NCBI GenBank assembly: GCA_027485415.1
Contig: JAIXRC010000031.1
Coordinates: forward strand, 110,046-174,045
Direction: 5' to 3'
DNA: 64,000 nt
DNA from: Cryomorphaceae bacterium
GTDB taxonomy: Bacteria; Bacteroidota; Bacteroidia; Flavobacteriales_D; Crocinitomicaceae
Shown: one piece after another, positions 21,391 through 31,952 of the stretch
Layout: the number at the start of each line of letters is the position of its first letter
Position numbering within the stretch: position 1 is the stretch's first letter
Notes under the pieces: generated by a model
What the model saw: the letters and a program-made list of their open reading frames with translations, nothing else
Database searches by the model: none
Told to the model about the DNA's origin: nothing
Program-made: the position numbers and the translations under genes

Positions 21391-21455
21391 GCCACAAATA
21401 TTATAAAACAAATCAAATGAACCCTCAATTCCGTATTTTTGCAGTAAAAAAAAGG

Positions 21456-24400
21456 ATGGAAAAAATAGCTCAAAAAATCTTCTCTATGCGCGCGGTTGCA
21501 TTGGGGCTTTTTCTCTTTCTAGCCGCCATCGGCACGGCAACCTTCATTGAATCCATGCACGGAGTTCAAGCCGCCAAAATTGTCGTTTACAATGCCACTT
21601 GGTTCACGGTGCTTTTAGCCTACCTGTCAGTCGCCATGATGTATAACATTTGGCAATTCAGAATGTGGCGCCGTGAAAAATGGGCATTATTGCTATTCCA
21701 TGCGTCGTTTTTGGTAATCATGACAGGGGCTGCCGTGACGCGATATACAGGGTTTGAGGGAATCATTAGAATTCCAGAAGGAGAATCCGTTGATTACATG
21801 TTTTCTGCAGAGCCGCATCTTGGCGTATACATTCGGGGAAAAGGGACAGAAACTACCCAATCTTACAAAACTTTAATGTCTGATTGGTCTATGGTAGACA
21901 ACAGTTTTGAACATGAAATCAATCATCAGGGTACACCTGTGAACCTGAGCTACGTCAATTTCATTTCCAATGCCATTGACACCCTAGAATTTGATCAATC
22001 CATCAATACCCAAGTCCTTGATATAGTGGTAGGACAAATGAAGTCGAATTATCTCGAATCAGGGGACTCACTGCGTGCTGGAAACCTGGGACTTTATTTC
22101 ACAGATCAACCCAAGAATGGAGTTTCGTTTAAATTCCTGGGAGAAAAATGCTGGATTTACACGAATCAAGACTTACGCTGGCTACCGATGACCAAAATGC
22201 AAGAGGCACGTAAAACTGGAGCTGAAATTCCGGACTCCTCCTACAAAATTGTACCTAAAAATATATGGATTGAAGCTCAGATAAAAACCCTATACCAGGC
22301 TGGAACAGATCAATTTGTATTAAAAAATATTTTGTACCATACCCGAAAAACACTGGTGAAATCACCAATTAAAAACCGAGGTTCTGATTATCTTACGGTA
22401 AAAGTCTCCACCCCTAGTGCAACAAAAACAGTCACTGTAAAAGGTGGAATGGGAATGATTCCAAGTCCGACACTTTGCACATTGGGTGATTTAAAAATTC
22501 AACTAGAATATGGTTCCTTGAGAATTCCATTACCGTTCAGCATTTATTGTAAAGATTTCAAATTGATTAATTACCCTGGATCAGAATCCCCTTCTTCCTT
22601 TGAAAGTTATATTCGCATTGATGATGCGCGTAACGACACCCATTCGGAACGCCATATTTTCATGAACCATGTAACAGACTACGATGGATATCGATTTTTT
22701 CAATCCTCCTACGAAGCAGATAATCCGACAACACCTCAAAACGAAGAAGCAACGGTGCTTAGTGTAAACCATGACACAGCTGGCACTAACATAACGTATT
22801 TAGGATACTTGCTCATGGGTTTAGGTATGATACTTTCCCTCTTTGCCCCGAAAGGTCGATTTAGACTCTTGAATCAACAACTTAGAAAATTAAAAACGAA
22901 CCCCGCAGTCATCCTTTTTGTGGTACTTAGCTGTTCTTATTTATCGAGCAATGCGCAAACCCCCGTGGCGCAAGTGCCGATGAATCGAGTCATAAGTGTA
23001 AATCATTCAGAAAAAGTGGCACGCCTGCTGGTTCAAGAGCAGAGCGGACGCATTATTCCGCTTCACACCTTGTGTGATCAATTGTTGAGAAAGATATTTG
23101 GAAGTAATCACTACGAAGATTTGAATGCGGTTCAAACGATTCTTGCAATGCACATGTACCCTGAATATTGGATGGAACAAAACATTATTGCCGTTCCGAG
23201 TGCGGTAAGAGAACCCTTAGGATTAGCGGCAAAATGCCGTTTTAAAGATCTGATCGACACCAATTATGCATTCAAATTCGAAGCACAATACACTACGGCC
23301 CGAAAAAAAGCGGAAAAAAACCAGAACGAATTTGAGAAGAAACTGATCAAATTTGCCGAGAAGTTTCACGTATTTGACGGAATCATTCGATGGCAATTTA
23401 TGCGGATTTTGCCGAAAATTCAAGATCCAACGAATACTTGGTATGTTCCATTAAGCCCTCAAATAAGTGGTGCAAAAGATTCTGCCAATTCACGCGCTTA
23501 TCTAAGTTATTTTGCCTCGTTGCATGAATCTTCTGAAACTGCAGATTTCAGTAAAGCAGATGAACAACTAGAGCAACTCATTTCCATCCAACGAACCCTT
23601 GGAAAAGAGGTTGTGCCTTCAGAAACTCAAGTGTCTGTTGAAATTCTTTCGAACAAGCTAGAGATTTTCAAAACGGTTCAACGCATATATATCAGCTTTG
23701 GTTTGTTGCTACTGATTATTTACATTTTATCCACTTTAGTCAAATCGACAGCATTTCTTAAATGGATGAGATACCTTCGTATTTTGCTTACTGGTTTAGC
23801 GGTACTCACCTTCATTTACCATGCAGCTGGACTTGGGTTTCGCTGGTATATTTCCGGCCATGCTCCATGGAGTAACGGTTACGAGGCCATTATCTTTATT
23901 GCATGGGTAACGGTATTAACAGGATGGATATTTCTGAGAAAAATAGACGTTGTTGTGCCCGTTGCGCTTATTTTGGCCTCTATGATGTTGCTCGTTTCCG
24001 AAATGAACTTATTGGATCCAGAAATAACTCCCTTGGTGCCCGTTTTAAAGTCTTATTGGCTTATGATTCACGTGGCGATTATCACCAGCAGCTATGCCTT
24101 TTTAGGACTTTCCTTTATCTTAGGATTTCTGAATCTATGCTTTTATATATTTCTCAGAAAATCCAACCATACATCGCTTAACCAGCAAATTAACCAAATC
24201 ACCATAGTTAGTGAAATGACGATGACGATTGGTGTATTTATGCTAACCATAGGAACCTTTCTTGGTGGAGTTTGGGCCAATGAAAGCTGGGGCAGGTATT
24301 GGGGATGGGACCCAAAAGAAACTTGGGCCTTGGTTTCAATTCTCGTTTACGCGATCATCTTACATTTGCGCTTCATTCCCGGATTGAAAAGCCCATTTGT

Positions 24401-24605
24401 CTTTAATTTATGGTCTTTTTGGGGTTATTCAGCCATTCTTTTCACCTATTTTGGAGTAAACTTTATGCTAGTGGGGCTGCATTCCTATGCTCAAGGAGAC
24501 GGTTTAGGCACCTTTCCCGATTGGTTAATTGTCACCATACTTCTGTTCATTGCACTAAGCATACTTTCGTATTTACGGTATAAAATTTCAACGAAAAACA
24601 CCTAA
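21456..24605 (+). CDS. Fused cytochrome c biogenesis protein (ResB/Ccs1-like N-terminus and CcsA C-terminus)
   Basis: ResB-like N-terminal TM/periplasmic region; WGRYWGWDPKETWALVSILVYAIILHLRF CcsA signature. Start trimmed to MEKIAQKIFS (21456). Confidence 0.92.
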   Translation: MEKIAQKIFSMRAVALGLFLFLAAIGTATFIESMHGVQAAKIVVYNATWFTVLLAYLSVAMMYNIWQFRMWRREKWALLLFHASFLVIMTGAAVTRYTGFEGIIRIPEGESVDYMFSAEPHLGVYIRGKGTETTQSYKTLMSDWSMVDNSFEHEINHQGTPVNLSYVNFISNAIDTLEFDQSINTQVLDIVVGQMKSNYLESGDSLRAGNLGLYFTDQPKNGVSFKFLGEKCWIYTNQDLRWLPMTKMQEARKTGAEIPDSSYKIVPKNIWIEAQIKTLYQAGTDQFVLKNILYHTRKTLVKSPIKNRGSDYLTVKVSTPSATKTVTVKGGMGMIPSPTLCTLGDLKIQLEYGSLRIPLPFSIYCKDFKLINYPGSESPSSFESYIRIDDARNDTHSERHIFMNHVTDYDGYRFFQSSYEADNPTTPQNEEATVLSVNHDTAGTNITYLGYLLMGLGMILSLFAPKGRFRLLNQQLRKLKTNPAVILFVVLSCSYLSSNAQTPVAQVPMNRVISVNHSEKVARLLVQEQSGRIIPLHTLCDQLLRKIFGSNHYEDLNAVQTILAMHMYPEYWMEQNIIAVPSAVREPLGLAAKCRFKDLIDTNYAFKFEAQYTTARKKAEKNQNEFEKKLIKFAEKFHVFDGIIRWQFMRILPKIQDPTNTWYVPLSPQISGAKDSANSRAYLSYFASLHESSETADFSKADEQLEQLISIQRTLGKEVVPSETQVSVEILSNKLEIFKTVQRIYISFGLLLLIIYILSTLVKSTAFLKWMRYLRILLTGLAVLTFIYHAAGLGFRWYISGHAPWSNGYEAIIFIAWVTVLTGWIFLRKIDVVVPVALILASMMLLVSEMNLLDPEITPLVPVLKSYWLMIHVAIITSSYAFLGLSFILGFLNLCFYIFLRKSNHTSLNQQINQITIVSEMTMTIGVFMLTIGTFLGGVWANESWGRYWGWDPKETWALVSILVYAIILHLRFIPGLKSPFVFNLWSFWGYSAILFTYFGVNFMLVGLHSYAQGDGLGTFPDWLIVTILLFIALSILSYLRYKISTKNT

Positions 24606-24620
24606 TTATCGGAAAGAAAC

Positions 24621-25313
24621 ATGCCGATCTTTGAATCAAGTCAGGTGATTTATGAGGACAACCACCTCATCATTGTTAATAAGCATCCGGGGCAATTAGT
24701 TCAAGGTGACAAGACCGGAGATCTCTGTTTGGCCGATGCCATCAAGCAATTTTTAAAAGACAAATACCAAAAGCCAGGGAACGTGTTTTGCGGAGTGGTT
24801 CATCGCTTAGACCGACCAACTTCTGGCATCGTGGTTTTTGCCAAGACCAGTAAAGCCTTGGAACGTATGAATGCCCAATTCAAGCAACGTGAACCGCGGA
24901 AAACGTATTGGGTATTGGTTGAAAATCAACCCAAAGAAGACAAAGGAACTCTGCGTCATTATTTGAAAAAGAACGAAGCACAAAACAAGAGTTATGTGGT
25001 AGCAGAAAGCGTTACGGGTGCTAAGCAAGCCGTTTTACATTACCAATGGCTCGCCTCATCGGATCATTACCACCTGCTTGAAGTACAGTTGGAAACTGGT
25101 CGGCATCATCAAATTCGCGCTCAATTAAGCCACCATGGATGTTCGATCCGTGGAGACGTTAAGTACGGTGCACGACGACCCAATCCAGATGGTTCTATTG
25201 GGCTACATGCCAGAAAAATTAGCTTCAACCACCCTACCACCTTGGAAGCGATGAGCTTTGAGGCAGCTCCTCCGGATGATGGACTCTGGAACTTTTTTCT
25301 CAAAACGAATTAA
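24621..25313 (+). CDS. RluA-family RNA pseudouridine synthase
   Basis: GVVHRLDRPTSGIVVFAKTSKALERMNAQF; LETGRHHQIRAQLSHHGCSIRGDVKYGA. Confidence 0.92.
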   Translation: MPIFESSQVIYEDNHLIIVNKHPGQLVQGDKTGDLCLADAIKQFLKDKYQKPGNVFCGVVHRLDRPTSGIVVFAKTSKALERMNAQFKQREPRKTYWVLVENQPKEDKGTLRHYLKKNEAQNKSYVVAESVTGAKQAVLHYQWLASSDHYHLLEVQLETGRHHQIRAQLSHHGCSIRGDVKYGARRPNPDGSIGLHARKISFNHPTTLEAMSFEAAPPDDGLWNFFLKTN

Positions 25314-25350
25314 CCCAACTTTTTAGTAACTCGGAACGTGTTTAAAAACA

Positions 25351-25376
25351 AAAAAGGCTCCCTAGGGAGCCTTTTT
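25351..25376. terminator. Bidirectional terminator
   Basis: Perfect 26-bp palindrome aaaaaggctccctagggagccttttt between convergent genes. Confidence 0.88.
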
Positions 25377-25397
25377 CTATTATCTAGCAAATTGGTC

Positions 25398-25835
25398 TTA
25401 GTTGTTGGTTGGTGCGCCGCTGTTATTTACAGGAACTCCCGATTCAGGAGCAGGTCCAACTTCCCCTTTGATTCGAACCACTTTCTCAGGTTCGTTTACA
25501 GCATTAGAGGAGATGGTTACGCTCTTGTTAATCGGACCAGAACGCTTAGTATCATATTTCACTTTAATCACTCCTTTAGCACCTGGAGCAATAGGCTCTT
25601 TTGGCCATTCTGGAACAGTACAACCACATGAACCTTTTGCATTAGAAATAATTAAAGGCTCATTACCTGTGTTGGTGAATTCAAAAGAACAATTGGGATC
25701 ACCATCGTACTTTATATTTCCGTAATCATGTACTTCTTTGGAGAAAGTGATTTTTGGTCCTTTATCGATCGGCGTTTGAGCGCTAATGGACCCTGCTGCA
25801 AAAGCAAAAACTGCGGCTAAGAATAAATTTTTCAT
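25398..25835 (-). CDS. DUF1573-domain secreted protein
   Basis: ITFSKEVHDYGNIKYDGDPNCSFEFTNTGNEPLIISNAKGSCGCTVPEWPKEPIAPG. Confidence 0.9.
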   Translation of the reverse strand: MKNLFLAAVFAFAAGSISAQTPIDKGPKITFSKEVHDYGNIKYDGDPNCSFEFTNTGNEPLIISNAKGSCGCTVPEWPKEPIAPGAKGVIKVKYDTKRSGPINKSVTISSNAVNEPEKVVRIKGEVGPAPESGVPVNNSGAPTNN

Positions 25836-25921
25836 ACGTTAATTATTTTTTAATTTAAGTTACACGAACAAAAGTAGTGCTGTTTTTCCCTCACCCAAGA
25901 ATTTAACAACTCATTAACAGC

Positions 25922-26521
25922 TTAGCGAGCGGTCTTGGCTTGCAATTGAACATATTCATCGAAGGTAAGATGAATGTATTTCATTCTTTTCTCCAATTCT
26001 TTTTTTTGTTCCTCTGGGTATCCCTTTTCCTTTATCAATTGGCTCAGGTAGAACTTAATTTTTACCTCATCGCGAGGTGTAAGAAAAATATCGTAGGCAC
26101 TGACCATGCTTTCTAGTATTAAAATCCTTTTAGGATGACCCGGAAAATTTACCAACAAGGAATCTCCATAAGCAACACTTTTGCGATGTGCTTTCATTGC
26201 AGAGGCCATTAAGTGGAGTTTAAACCAGCAATCCCCAGCATAAACATCTTTAGGAAACTTTTGAACGAAAGCCTCCATGCGATTCATCAAATCAATACGC
26301 CGAAGATTTATTCGCGCCTCCGTTTTTCTATCCTTTGGGATTTCACGCATTAAAGAATCCTCAAGTGATCCTATGGACTTTTTAAGTTCGTTTTTGTCAT
26401 TAAAGTTTAAACCCTGCTTCTCCGTACGGCTATTCGAGCTGTCCTTTGCTGCCTTATTATTACAAGAACACCACATAAAACAAAGGATACTTAAACTAAA
26501 AAACAACTGCCTTTTAATCAT
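25922..26521 (-). CDS. Putative lipoprotein, function unknown
   Basis: Lipobox-like MWCSCNN; overlaps def start by 4 bp (translational coupling). Confidence 0.7.
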   Translation of the reverse strand: MIKRQLFFSLSILCFMWCSCNNKAAKDSSNSRTEKQGLNFNDKNELKKSIGSLEDSLMREIPKDRKTEARINLRRIDLMNRMEAFVQKFPKDVYAGDCWFKLHLMASAMKAHRKSVAYGDSLLVNFPGHPKRILILESMVSAYDIFLTPRDEVKIKFYLSQLIKEKGYPEEQKKELEKRMKYIHLTFDEYVQLQAKTAR

Positions 26522-27105
26522 CGTTTAAGGGTATAATATTTTAACTTATAGCTTGTATTCATGCCTCCCGCAGCAATATCCTTCAATTTCTTTTGAATCA
26601 ATTTCTTTTTTAATGGATTCAAGCGATCGGTGAACAATACCCCTTCCAAGTGGTCGTATTCATGCTGAATAATTCGTGCTGCGTACCCAGAATAGGATTC
26701 TTTCTTGGGTACCCCATTTTCATCTTGGTAAGAAATGACCAAGGATTCTTGCCGACTTACGTTCTCGCGCAGATTTGGAATCGACAAGCATCCTTCCTGA
26801 AAGGTCCAATAATCGCCCGACTCTTCTTCAATTACGGGGTTGACAAATACTTTTTTAAATTCTGCAATTCCCTCCGCTTTGGGGTCGGGCTCCTCCCCTT
26901 CTTCGTCTGCGAAGGGCGCACCATCGACAATAAACAAACGAATATTCTGTCCTATCTGGGGTGCCGCTAAACCTACCCCTTTTGCATGATACATGGTTTC
27001 GAACATGTCGGCAATTAATTCTTTCAGCTGGGTAAAATCCGATGAAACCTCCTCGGAGGGTTTCTTTAATTGAGGATCCCCATAGGCAATTATAGGCAAA
27101 ATCAT
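26518..27105 (-). CDS. def: Peptide deformylase
   Basis: GVGLAAPQIG, EGCLSIPN, IIQHEYDHLEG motifs. Confidence 0.96.
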   Translation of the reverse strand: MILPIIAYGDPQLKKPSEEVSSDFTQLKELIADMFETMYHAKGVGLAAPQIGQNIRLFIVDGAPFADEEGEEPDPKAEGIAEFKKVFVNPVIEEESGDYWTFQEGCLSIPNLRENVSRQESLVISYQDENGVPKKESYSGYAARIIQHEYDHLEGVLFTDRLNPLKKKLIQKKLKDIAAGGMNTSYKLKYYTLKR

Positions 27106-27136
27106 AGGTGACAAAGTTACGTTACTTCAGATAATT

Positions 27137-27538
27137 TCAGCGCGAGTTTAAAAAATCCTGCAAAATAATTGCTGCACTAACGGTATCAACAAGGGCCTTG
27201 TTTTTTAAATCTTTCTTCTTTCCAGCCATATAAATGGCTTCAGAGGCCCGTTTCGAAGAATACCTTTCATCTTGTAAATAAACAGGGATGGCTGAAAACT
27301 CTTTTTCAATAACTTCTTTAAGAAGTGTTACATTATCGGATACATGGGTTTTACTACCGTCGAGGTTTAAGGGGTACCCTAAAACAAATCCAGCAATTGA
27401 ATGTTTAGCAGCAAATTCTTTAAGCCATGACAACAACTTCTCTGACGGAACCATTTGCAGCGGCGAAGCAATAATGGATTCAGTATCGGTAACCGCTATT
27501 CCGCAACGTTTCAACCCAAAATCTATTCCTATGTACAC
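27137..27538 (-). CDS. ruvX: Putative pre-16S rRNA nuclease / Holliday junction resolvase-like YqgF
   Basis: MYIGIDFGLKRCGIAVTD, FVLGYPLNLDGS, YLQDERYSSKRASEAI. Confidence 0.93.
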   Translation of the reverse strand: MYIGIDFGLKRCGIAVTDTESIIASPLQMVPSEKLLSWLKEFAAKHSIAGFVLGYPLNLDGSKTHVSDNVTLLKEVIEKEFSAIPVYLQDERYSSKRASEAIYMAGKKKDLKNKALVDTVSAAIILQDFLNSR

Positions 27539-27616
27539 AATCGCTCAAATGTAACAAGAATTGATAAACCATCTTTCAAAACTTAAATTTCCTTACCTTT
27601 GTAATGACTTAAAATT

Positions 27617-28432
27617 ATGGCACTAAAATCCTTGTTTCTTTTCGCTTTAGGCATTTCCTTGTTGGTTCAATGCGGTCGGTTTGGAGAAAAAATTACCTTC
27701 AAAGACCCCAAGGATGCTCAACAAAGCTCCTCCACTACCTCCAAAGTCTTGTTCAAAAATCAGCAAGAATACGATTCATTGATTCGAGTAATTGATGCTG
27801 ATACCTTGTTAACGGAAGTTGGAAGCCTTGAATACGAAGACAACTTCAACAACCGTTGCATGGCCAAAGGATGGTTAGACGCTCAAAAAAGTGCCCGAAA
27901 AATCTCGTTATTAGAAACGAGTAAGGACGGAAAAGAAATTACAACGGATTTTTATTTTCATGGAGATCAGGTATTTTTTGCGAAACAAACTATTTACGAT
28001 TACAAGAAAAAAAGTGATAATTGGGGCGAGATATTTTCGTATTTCGGCCCTACCAAGAAAGTTATCTTCACAGGAAGTAAAATCGCTGCCTCGTTTGAAG
28101 AACTTCAAGAAGCGCTTCCCAAAGCGGTCGATCTTACCGAATTCGATGCTACCAAAGCACTTAGTGTAATTAATCAAAAAGGGCCCTTTGAAACAAGGTA
28201 TCAGGGGCATTTAGAAACTGAAACGCATCGTTTCATCATTGTTGGAACCTCTGGTACGGACGCACAAACTTCGTCCATTGCCTACAACGATAACTATCCC
28301 GTTGCTATTGACATGGTAAAAAAACATCCCCTCTACAAGAACAAGCTCCTACGCATCAACTTTTCTCGCGTAACCGAATTGGGCGGACTTTCCTATCAAG
28401 GACTGAAGGGAATACAACGAATCGATGAATAA
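27617..28432 (+). CDS. Putative lipoprotein, function unknown
   Basis: Signal peptide with lipobox SLLVQC; good ORF, overlaps next CDS by 8 bp. Confidence 0.65.
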   Translation: MALKSLFLFALGISLLVQCGRFGEKITFKDPKDAQQSSSTTSKVLFKNQQEYDSLIRVIDADTLLTEVGSLEYEDNFNNRCMAKGWLDAQKSARKISLLETSKDGKEITTDFYFHGDQVFFAKQTIYDYKKKSDNWGEIFSYFGPTKKVIFTGSKIAASFEELQEALPKAVDLTEFDATKALSVINQKGPFETRYQGHLETETHRFIIVGTSGTDAQTSSIAYNDNYPVAIDMVKKHPLYKNKLLRINFSRVTELGGLSYQGLKGIQRIDE

Positions 28433-31187
28433 AACAACTTTTTTTCGCGCTTTTGCTCTGTGCGGATTGCTGTTTTTCGCTCCGAATTTTTGGGGACAGC
28501 AAATGAGCATATCCGGATCCATTAATGATTCTACCGGGGTTTCAACGTTGAACAAGGCCGTTGTTTCTTTAATTCGCTTGAATGATTCCACCTTGTTGGA
28601 CTTTCAACGCACTCGTGATGACGGAAATTTTCGATTCAATGTTTCTCTTGATACTTTCATGTTACTTATAGAACATCCACAGTTTGAATCAAAAACCCTG
28701 TATGTTTTTGGGAACCCCAAGGAACTTAAGGTTGAAATCCCCTTTATTCGAATGGGCGTCAAGGTAAAGAACCTTGCAGAGGTGGTGGTTCAAGGGAATA
28801 AAAACCGCGTTTATTATAAAGGAGATACACTTGTCTATGTTGCCGACAGTTTTAAAGTTGCCGAAAACGCAGTGGTTGAAGACCTCTTAAAAAAACTTCC
28901 AGGCATCAAAATCGACGAAAACGGACAAATCACCTCGCAAGGTCGAGAGATCAGCCAGGTGTTGGTGGACGGGGATGAATTTTTCGGTTCGGACCCTACA
29001 ATTGCTACCAAAAATTTAGGTGCCAAAGGCGTTGAATCGGTTCAGATTTATGAAAAGAAAGCCCAAGACAATTCCTCGGGCATGGACGAGAAGATTCAAG
29101 TCATGGATTTGAAATTAAAAGCCGATGCAAAAAGAGGGTATTTCGGAAAAGCATCTTTTGCCACAGATGCCGGCTTGATTGGGAATCCCACCACTAATTT
29201 TCCTTTTTACGAGGGGGAATTATTGTTTAATCGTTTCGATAAAAAGCAAAAATTTTCGGTGTTCTTGTTGAGTTCAAACACCCCTCGTTCGAATTTCAGG
29301 TTTGGTGACATGAACAAATTTGGGCTGGAGAATGAAAGAGACCAAAGCGGTATGTCGATGTGGAATCAGAACGGGCAGCGCACCAATACGGGAATTCCTC
29401 AAACCACTAAGGCTGGAATATACTTCAACGATCGAATTAAAGATTGGGGGAAAATTGGATTTAATTACAGTTTCAATCAAAATCGCCTGAACGCGACGCA
29501 GAGCAGTTTATCGCAGTACTTTTTACAAGACACCTCGTATTACACCAAGGATTCTATTTCCAATATCAGCCTCAATACTTCTCACAAAGTCAACTTAAAT
29601 TTCCAAGCAAAACTTGACTCATTAACCACCTTAGAAATTAAGCCCTCCGTGAGTTTTGACGAGGGAATCACAGAGAATACTACCATCAATGCGTTCCAAA
29701 CAGAAGCGATGGTTCCTACTTTTACTTCAGTCATAGATAATACCAACAATTCTAAAGGCTATACAGCACGCTTGGAAAGTACGATTTACCGTATGTTCAA
29801 AAAACCTCGACGGGAATTAGAGCTTAAGTACATTTTCAACAAATCCGATAATCAAACGGATGGATCTCTGTTAACACAAAGTGTTTTTACTTGGTTTACC
29901 GATTCCATTGACCAGAAAAAACAAAACGATAACGGCAATCAGTTGAATTATGCGATTGTAACGTACAAAGAACCCTTGTCGGCCAAATGGAAGTTGCAGT
30001 TGGAGTATTATCTAGAATCGGGAAAATCCTACCAGACGAGAAATACTTTTTCACCAATGCTTGGAACCTATTCTCAACGGGTGGATTCTCTTTCGAATGC
30101 CTTCGAAAACAGCCGTTTCCAAAACCGCGGAACCCTGCTGATGGTTTATGAAACCAACAAACACACCTTTAACTTCGGTGTTGGATTTCGAAATATTCAA
30201 TTGGACAACTACAACGTAATTGGTGATTCAAGCATTTTGCAAAGTATCAACAATGTGCTTCCTCGCATGAGTTACAATTACAAGCCAGGCATGGGAACTC
30301 GTTTGAACCTCAATTATTTTACTCGTTCCGACCAACCATCCATTAATGATATTCAGCCTGTGCCCGACAATTCAAATCCCAATCGTATTAAAATCGGTAA
30401 CGCGGATTTGAAGCCCAATTACATTCATACTCTGAACTTTCAATTTAACCGATGGGAAGCGCTTTCCGGAAGGTATATCTGGAGTGGGGTAAATGCCACA
30501 CTAACCGACAATGCTTTTGCAACGGATACTTATTTTGATGCCTTCGGTAGAACAATAGCAAAAACGGTCAACGTGGATGGTAATTTTTCAGCCAACGCCT
30601 ATGCAGGTGCAGGTTTTCCGTTATTCAGCCGTAAGCTGGAAGTCATGCCAAATTTCAACGCAAACTATTCTAAATTCACCAATTACATCAATGGCCAAGA
30701 GAACATTACCTATAATCCTTCCATCGGAGGGGGACTATCCTTGGAATTAAAATTTGATTCTTTGGAGGTTTCATTGACGCAAAATTATTTTTATTCAAGC
30801 CCTAAGAGCACGTTCAATTCGCTCTCCAGTACTCCGTTCTCAACGCAAGAATATTCGATGGATTTTAAATGGACGATGCCCTTTGGTTTCAAAATCATTG
30901 CCGATGGAAAATACACCATCAATTCACAACGGGCTTCTGGGTTTAACCGTAACATTTTTGTAATCAATGCCGAAATTCAACGGGCATTTTTACCTACAGG
31001 CAATTTAATTCTCGCGGTGAACGGATATGATTTATTGAATCAAAACCTCAACTTGCAGCGGCAAGTGAATGGAAACGTTGTAACGGATAATTACACCCGT
31101 CTCATTACCCGGTATTTCCTGTTGAAATTAACGTATCGCTTTAATAAAAATAAAACCAAGGAAGATGATTTCGAAGGCTGGCATTAA
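28425..31187 (+). CDS. Outer-membrane beta-barrel protein, TonB-dependent-receptor-like
   Basis: Signal peptide, carboxypeptidase-regulatory-like N-terminus, VVEDLLKKLPGIKIDENGQITSQGREISQVLVDGDEFFG plug-like region, long beta-barrel. Confidence 0.88.
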   Translation: MNKTTFFRAFALCGLLFFAPNFWGQQMSISGSINDSTGVSTLNKAVVSLIRLNDSTLLDFQRTRDDGNFRFNVSLDTFMLLIEHPQFESKTLYVFGNPKELKVEIPFIRMGVKVKNLAEVVVQGNKNRVYYKGDTLVYVADSFKVAENAVVEDLLKKLPGIKIDENGQITSQGREISQVLVDGDEFFGSDPTIATKNLGAKGVESVQIYEKKAQDNSSGMDEKIQVMDLKLKADAKRGYFGKASFATDAGLIGNPTTNFPFYEGELLFNRFDKKQKFSVFLLSSNTPRSNFRFGDMNKFGLENERDQSGMSMWNQNGQRTNTGIPQTTKAGIYFNDRIKDWGKIGFNYSFNQNRLNATQSSLSQYFLQDTSYYTKDSISNISLNTSHKVNLNFQAKLDSLTTLEIKPSVSFDEGITENTTINAFQTEAMVPTFTSVIDNTNNSKGYTARLESTIYRMFKKPRRELELKYIFNKSDNQTDGSLLTQSVFTWFTDSIDQKKQNDNGNQLNYAIVTYKEPLSAKWKLQLEYYLESGKSYQTRNTFSPMLGTYSQRVDSLSNAFENSRFQNRGTLLMVYETNKHTFNFGVGFRNIQLDNYNVIGDSSILQSINNVLPRMSYNYKPGMGTRLNLNYFTRSDQPSINDIQPVPDNSNPNRIKIGNADLKPNYIHTLNFQFNRWEALSGRYIWSGVNATLTDNAFATDTYFDAFGRTIAKTVNVDGNFSANAYAGAGFPLFSRKLEVMPNFNANYSKFTNYINGQENITYNPSIGGGLSLELKFDSLEVSLTQNYFYSSPKSTFNSLSSTPFSTQEYSMDFKWTMPFGFKIIADGKYTINSQRASGFNRNIFVINAEIQRAFLPTGNLILAVNGYDLLNQNLNLQRQVNGNVVTDNYTRLITRYFLLKLTYRFNKNKTKEDDFEGWH

Positions 31188-31902
31188 ACTCTTGTTTCTC
31201 TTGGTATTCTTAAGCGTAGAATTTGCCGCTCAGTGCCAGTTTTATTCAGCTGGAACAGTTTACTACACGCGAAGAACCAATTTGCAGAAACGTTTTACCG
31301 ATCAACGCATGAAGCGTTTTGTGAACGAAGACAACAAGATTAAAAACGATCGATTTTCCTTGACCTTTAATGACACGGTTTCGGTATTCAAGTACATCGC
31401 CCCGAACGTGCAAGACGACATGGCTTGGCTTACTTCTAAAAACGAGTATTATCAATACTTAGGATCACAAAAACAATTGACCATATTCCAATTTTTTGGC
31501 ACCTCGGTTTTTGTAAAAGATTCTTTACCGGAGCGGAAGTGGAAAATAACCGACAGCAAGCGAACCATCTGCGGTTTTCAATGCCGAAAAGCCATTTACC
31601 AAAAAAACGATTCTACCCGCATTTATGCTTGGTATGCTCCGAACATTGTTCCATCCATTGGGCCGGAAGGGTTTTGTGGTTTACCCGGCGCCATTTTAGG
31701 CATTGCCACCGAAGATGGGGGGATTATCTATTTTGCCGATAAGGTCGACTTCAGCGAAGCTCCAACGCAAGAAAAGTTGTTGGCTGAAATCGGAAAAAAC
31801 AAAGTGTTCAACCTCAAGGAACTTCGCGAAAAACTGGAAAAAGATTACGGCAATACCCCTTGGGGAAAACGGATGTTCGACGACATGTTCCGTTGGCTTT
31901 AG
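31165..31902 (+). CDS. GLPGLI family protein
   Basis: RTICGFQCRKAIY...AWYAPNIVPSIGPEGFCGLPGAILGIATEDGG contains the GLPGxI signature. Confidence 0.92.
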   Translation: MISKAGIKLLFLLVFLSVEFAAQCQFYSAGTVYYTRRTNLQKRFTDQRMKRFVNEDNKIKNDRFSLTFNDTVSVFKYIAPNVQDDMAWLTSKNEYYQYLGSQKQLTIFQFFGTSVFVKDSLPERKWKITDSKRTICGFQCRKAIYQKNDSTRIYAWYAPNIVPSIGPEGFCGLPGAILGIATEDGGIIYFADKVDFSEAPTQEKLLAEIGKNKVFNLKELREKLEKDYGNTPWGKRMFDDMFRWL

Positions 31903-31933
31903 TTGGCTATGCCAACCTACTTCCCTATCTTTG
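31903..31933 (+). promoter_or_regulatory. Bacteroidota-type promoter of rfbA
   Basis: TTG (31903-31905), 20 nt, TATCTTTG (31926-31933). Confidence 0.65.
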
Positions 31934-31952
31934 AGGAACAAAGACATTGCCC

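Noticed and set aside
21306-21455. 50-aa N-terminal extension of the ResB/CcsA ORF
   Set aside because: Overlaps the divergent hydrolase; the conserved TM start is at MEKIAQKIF (21456).
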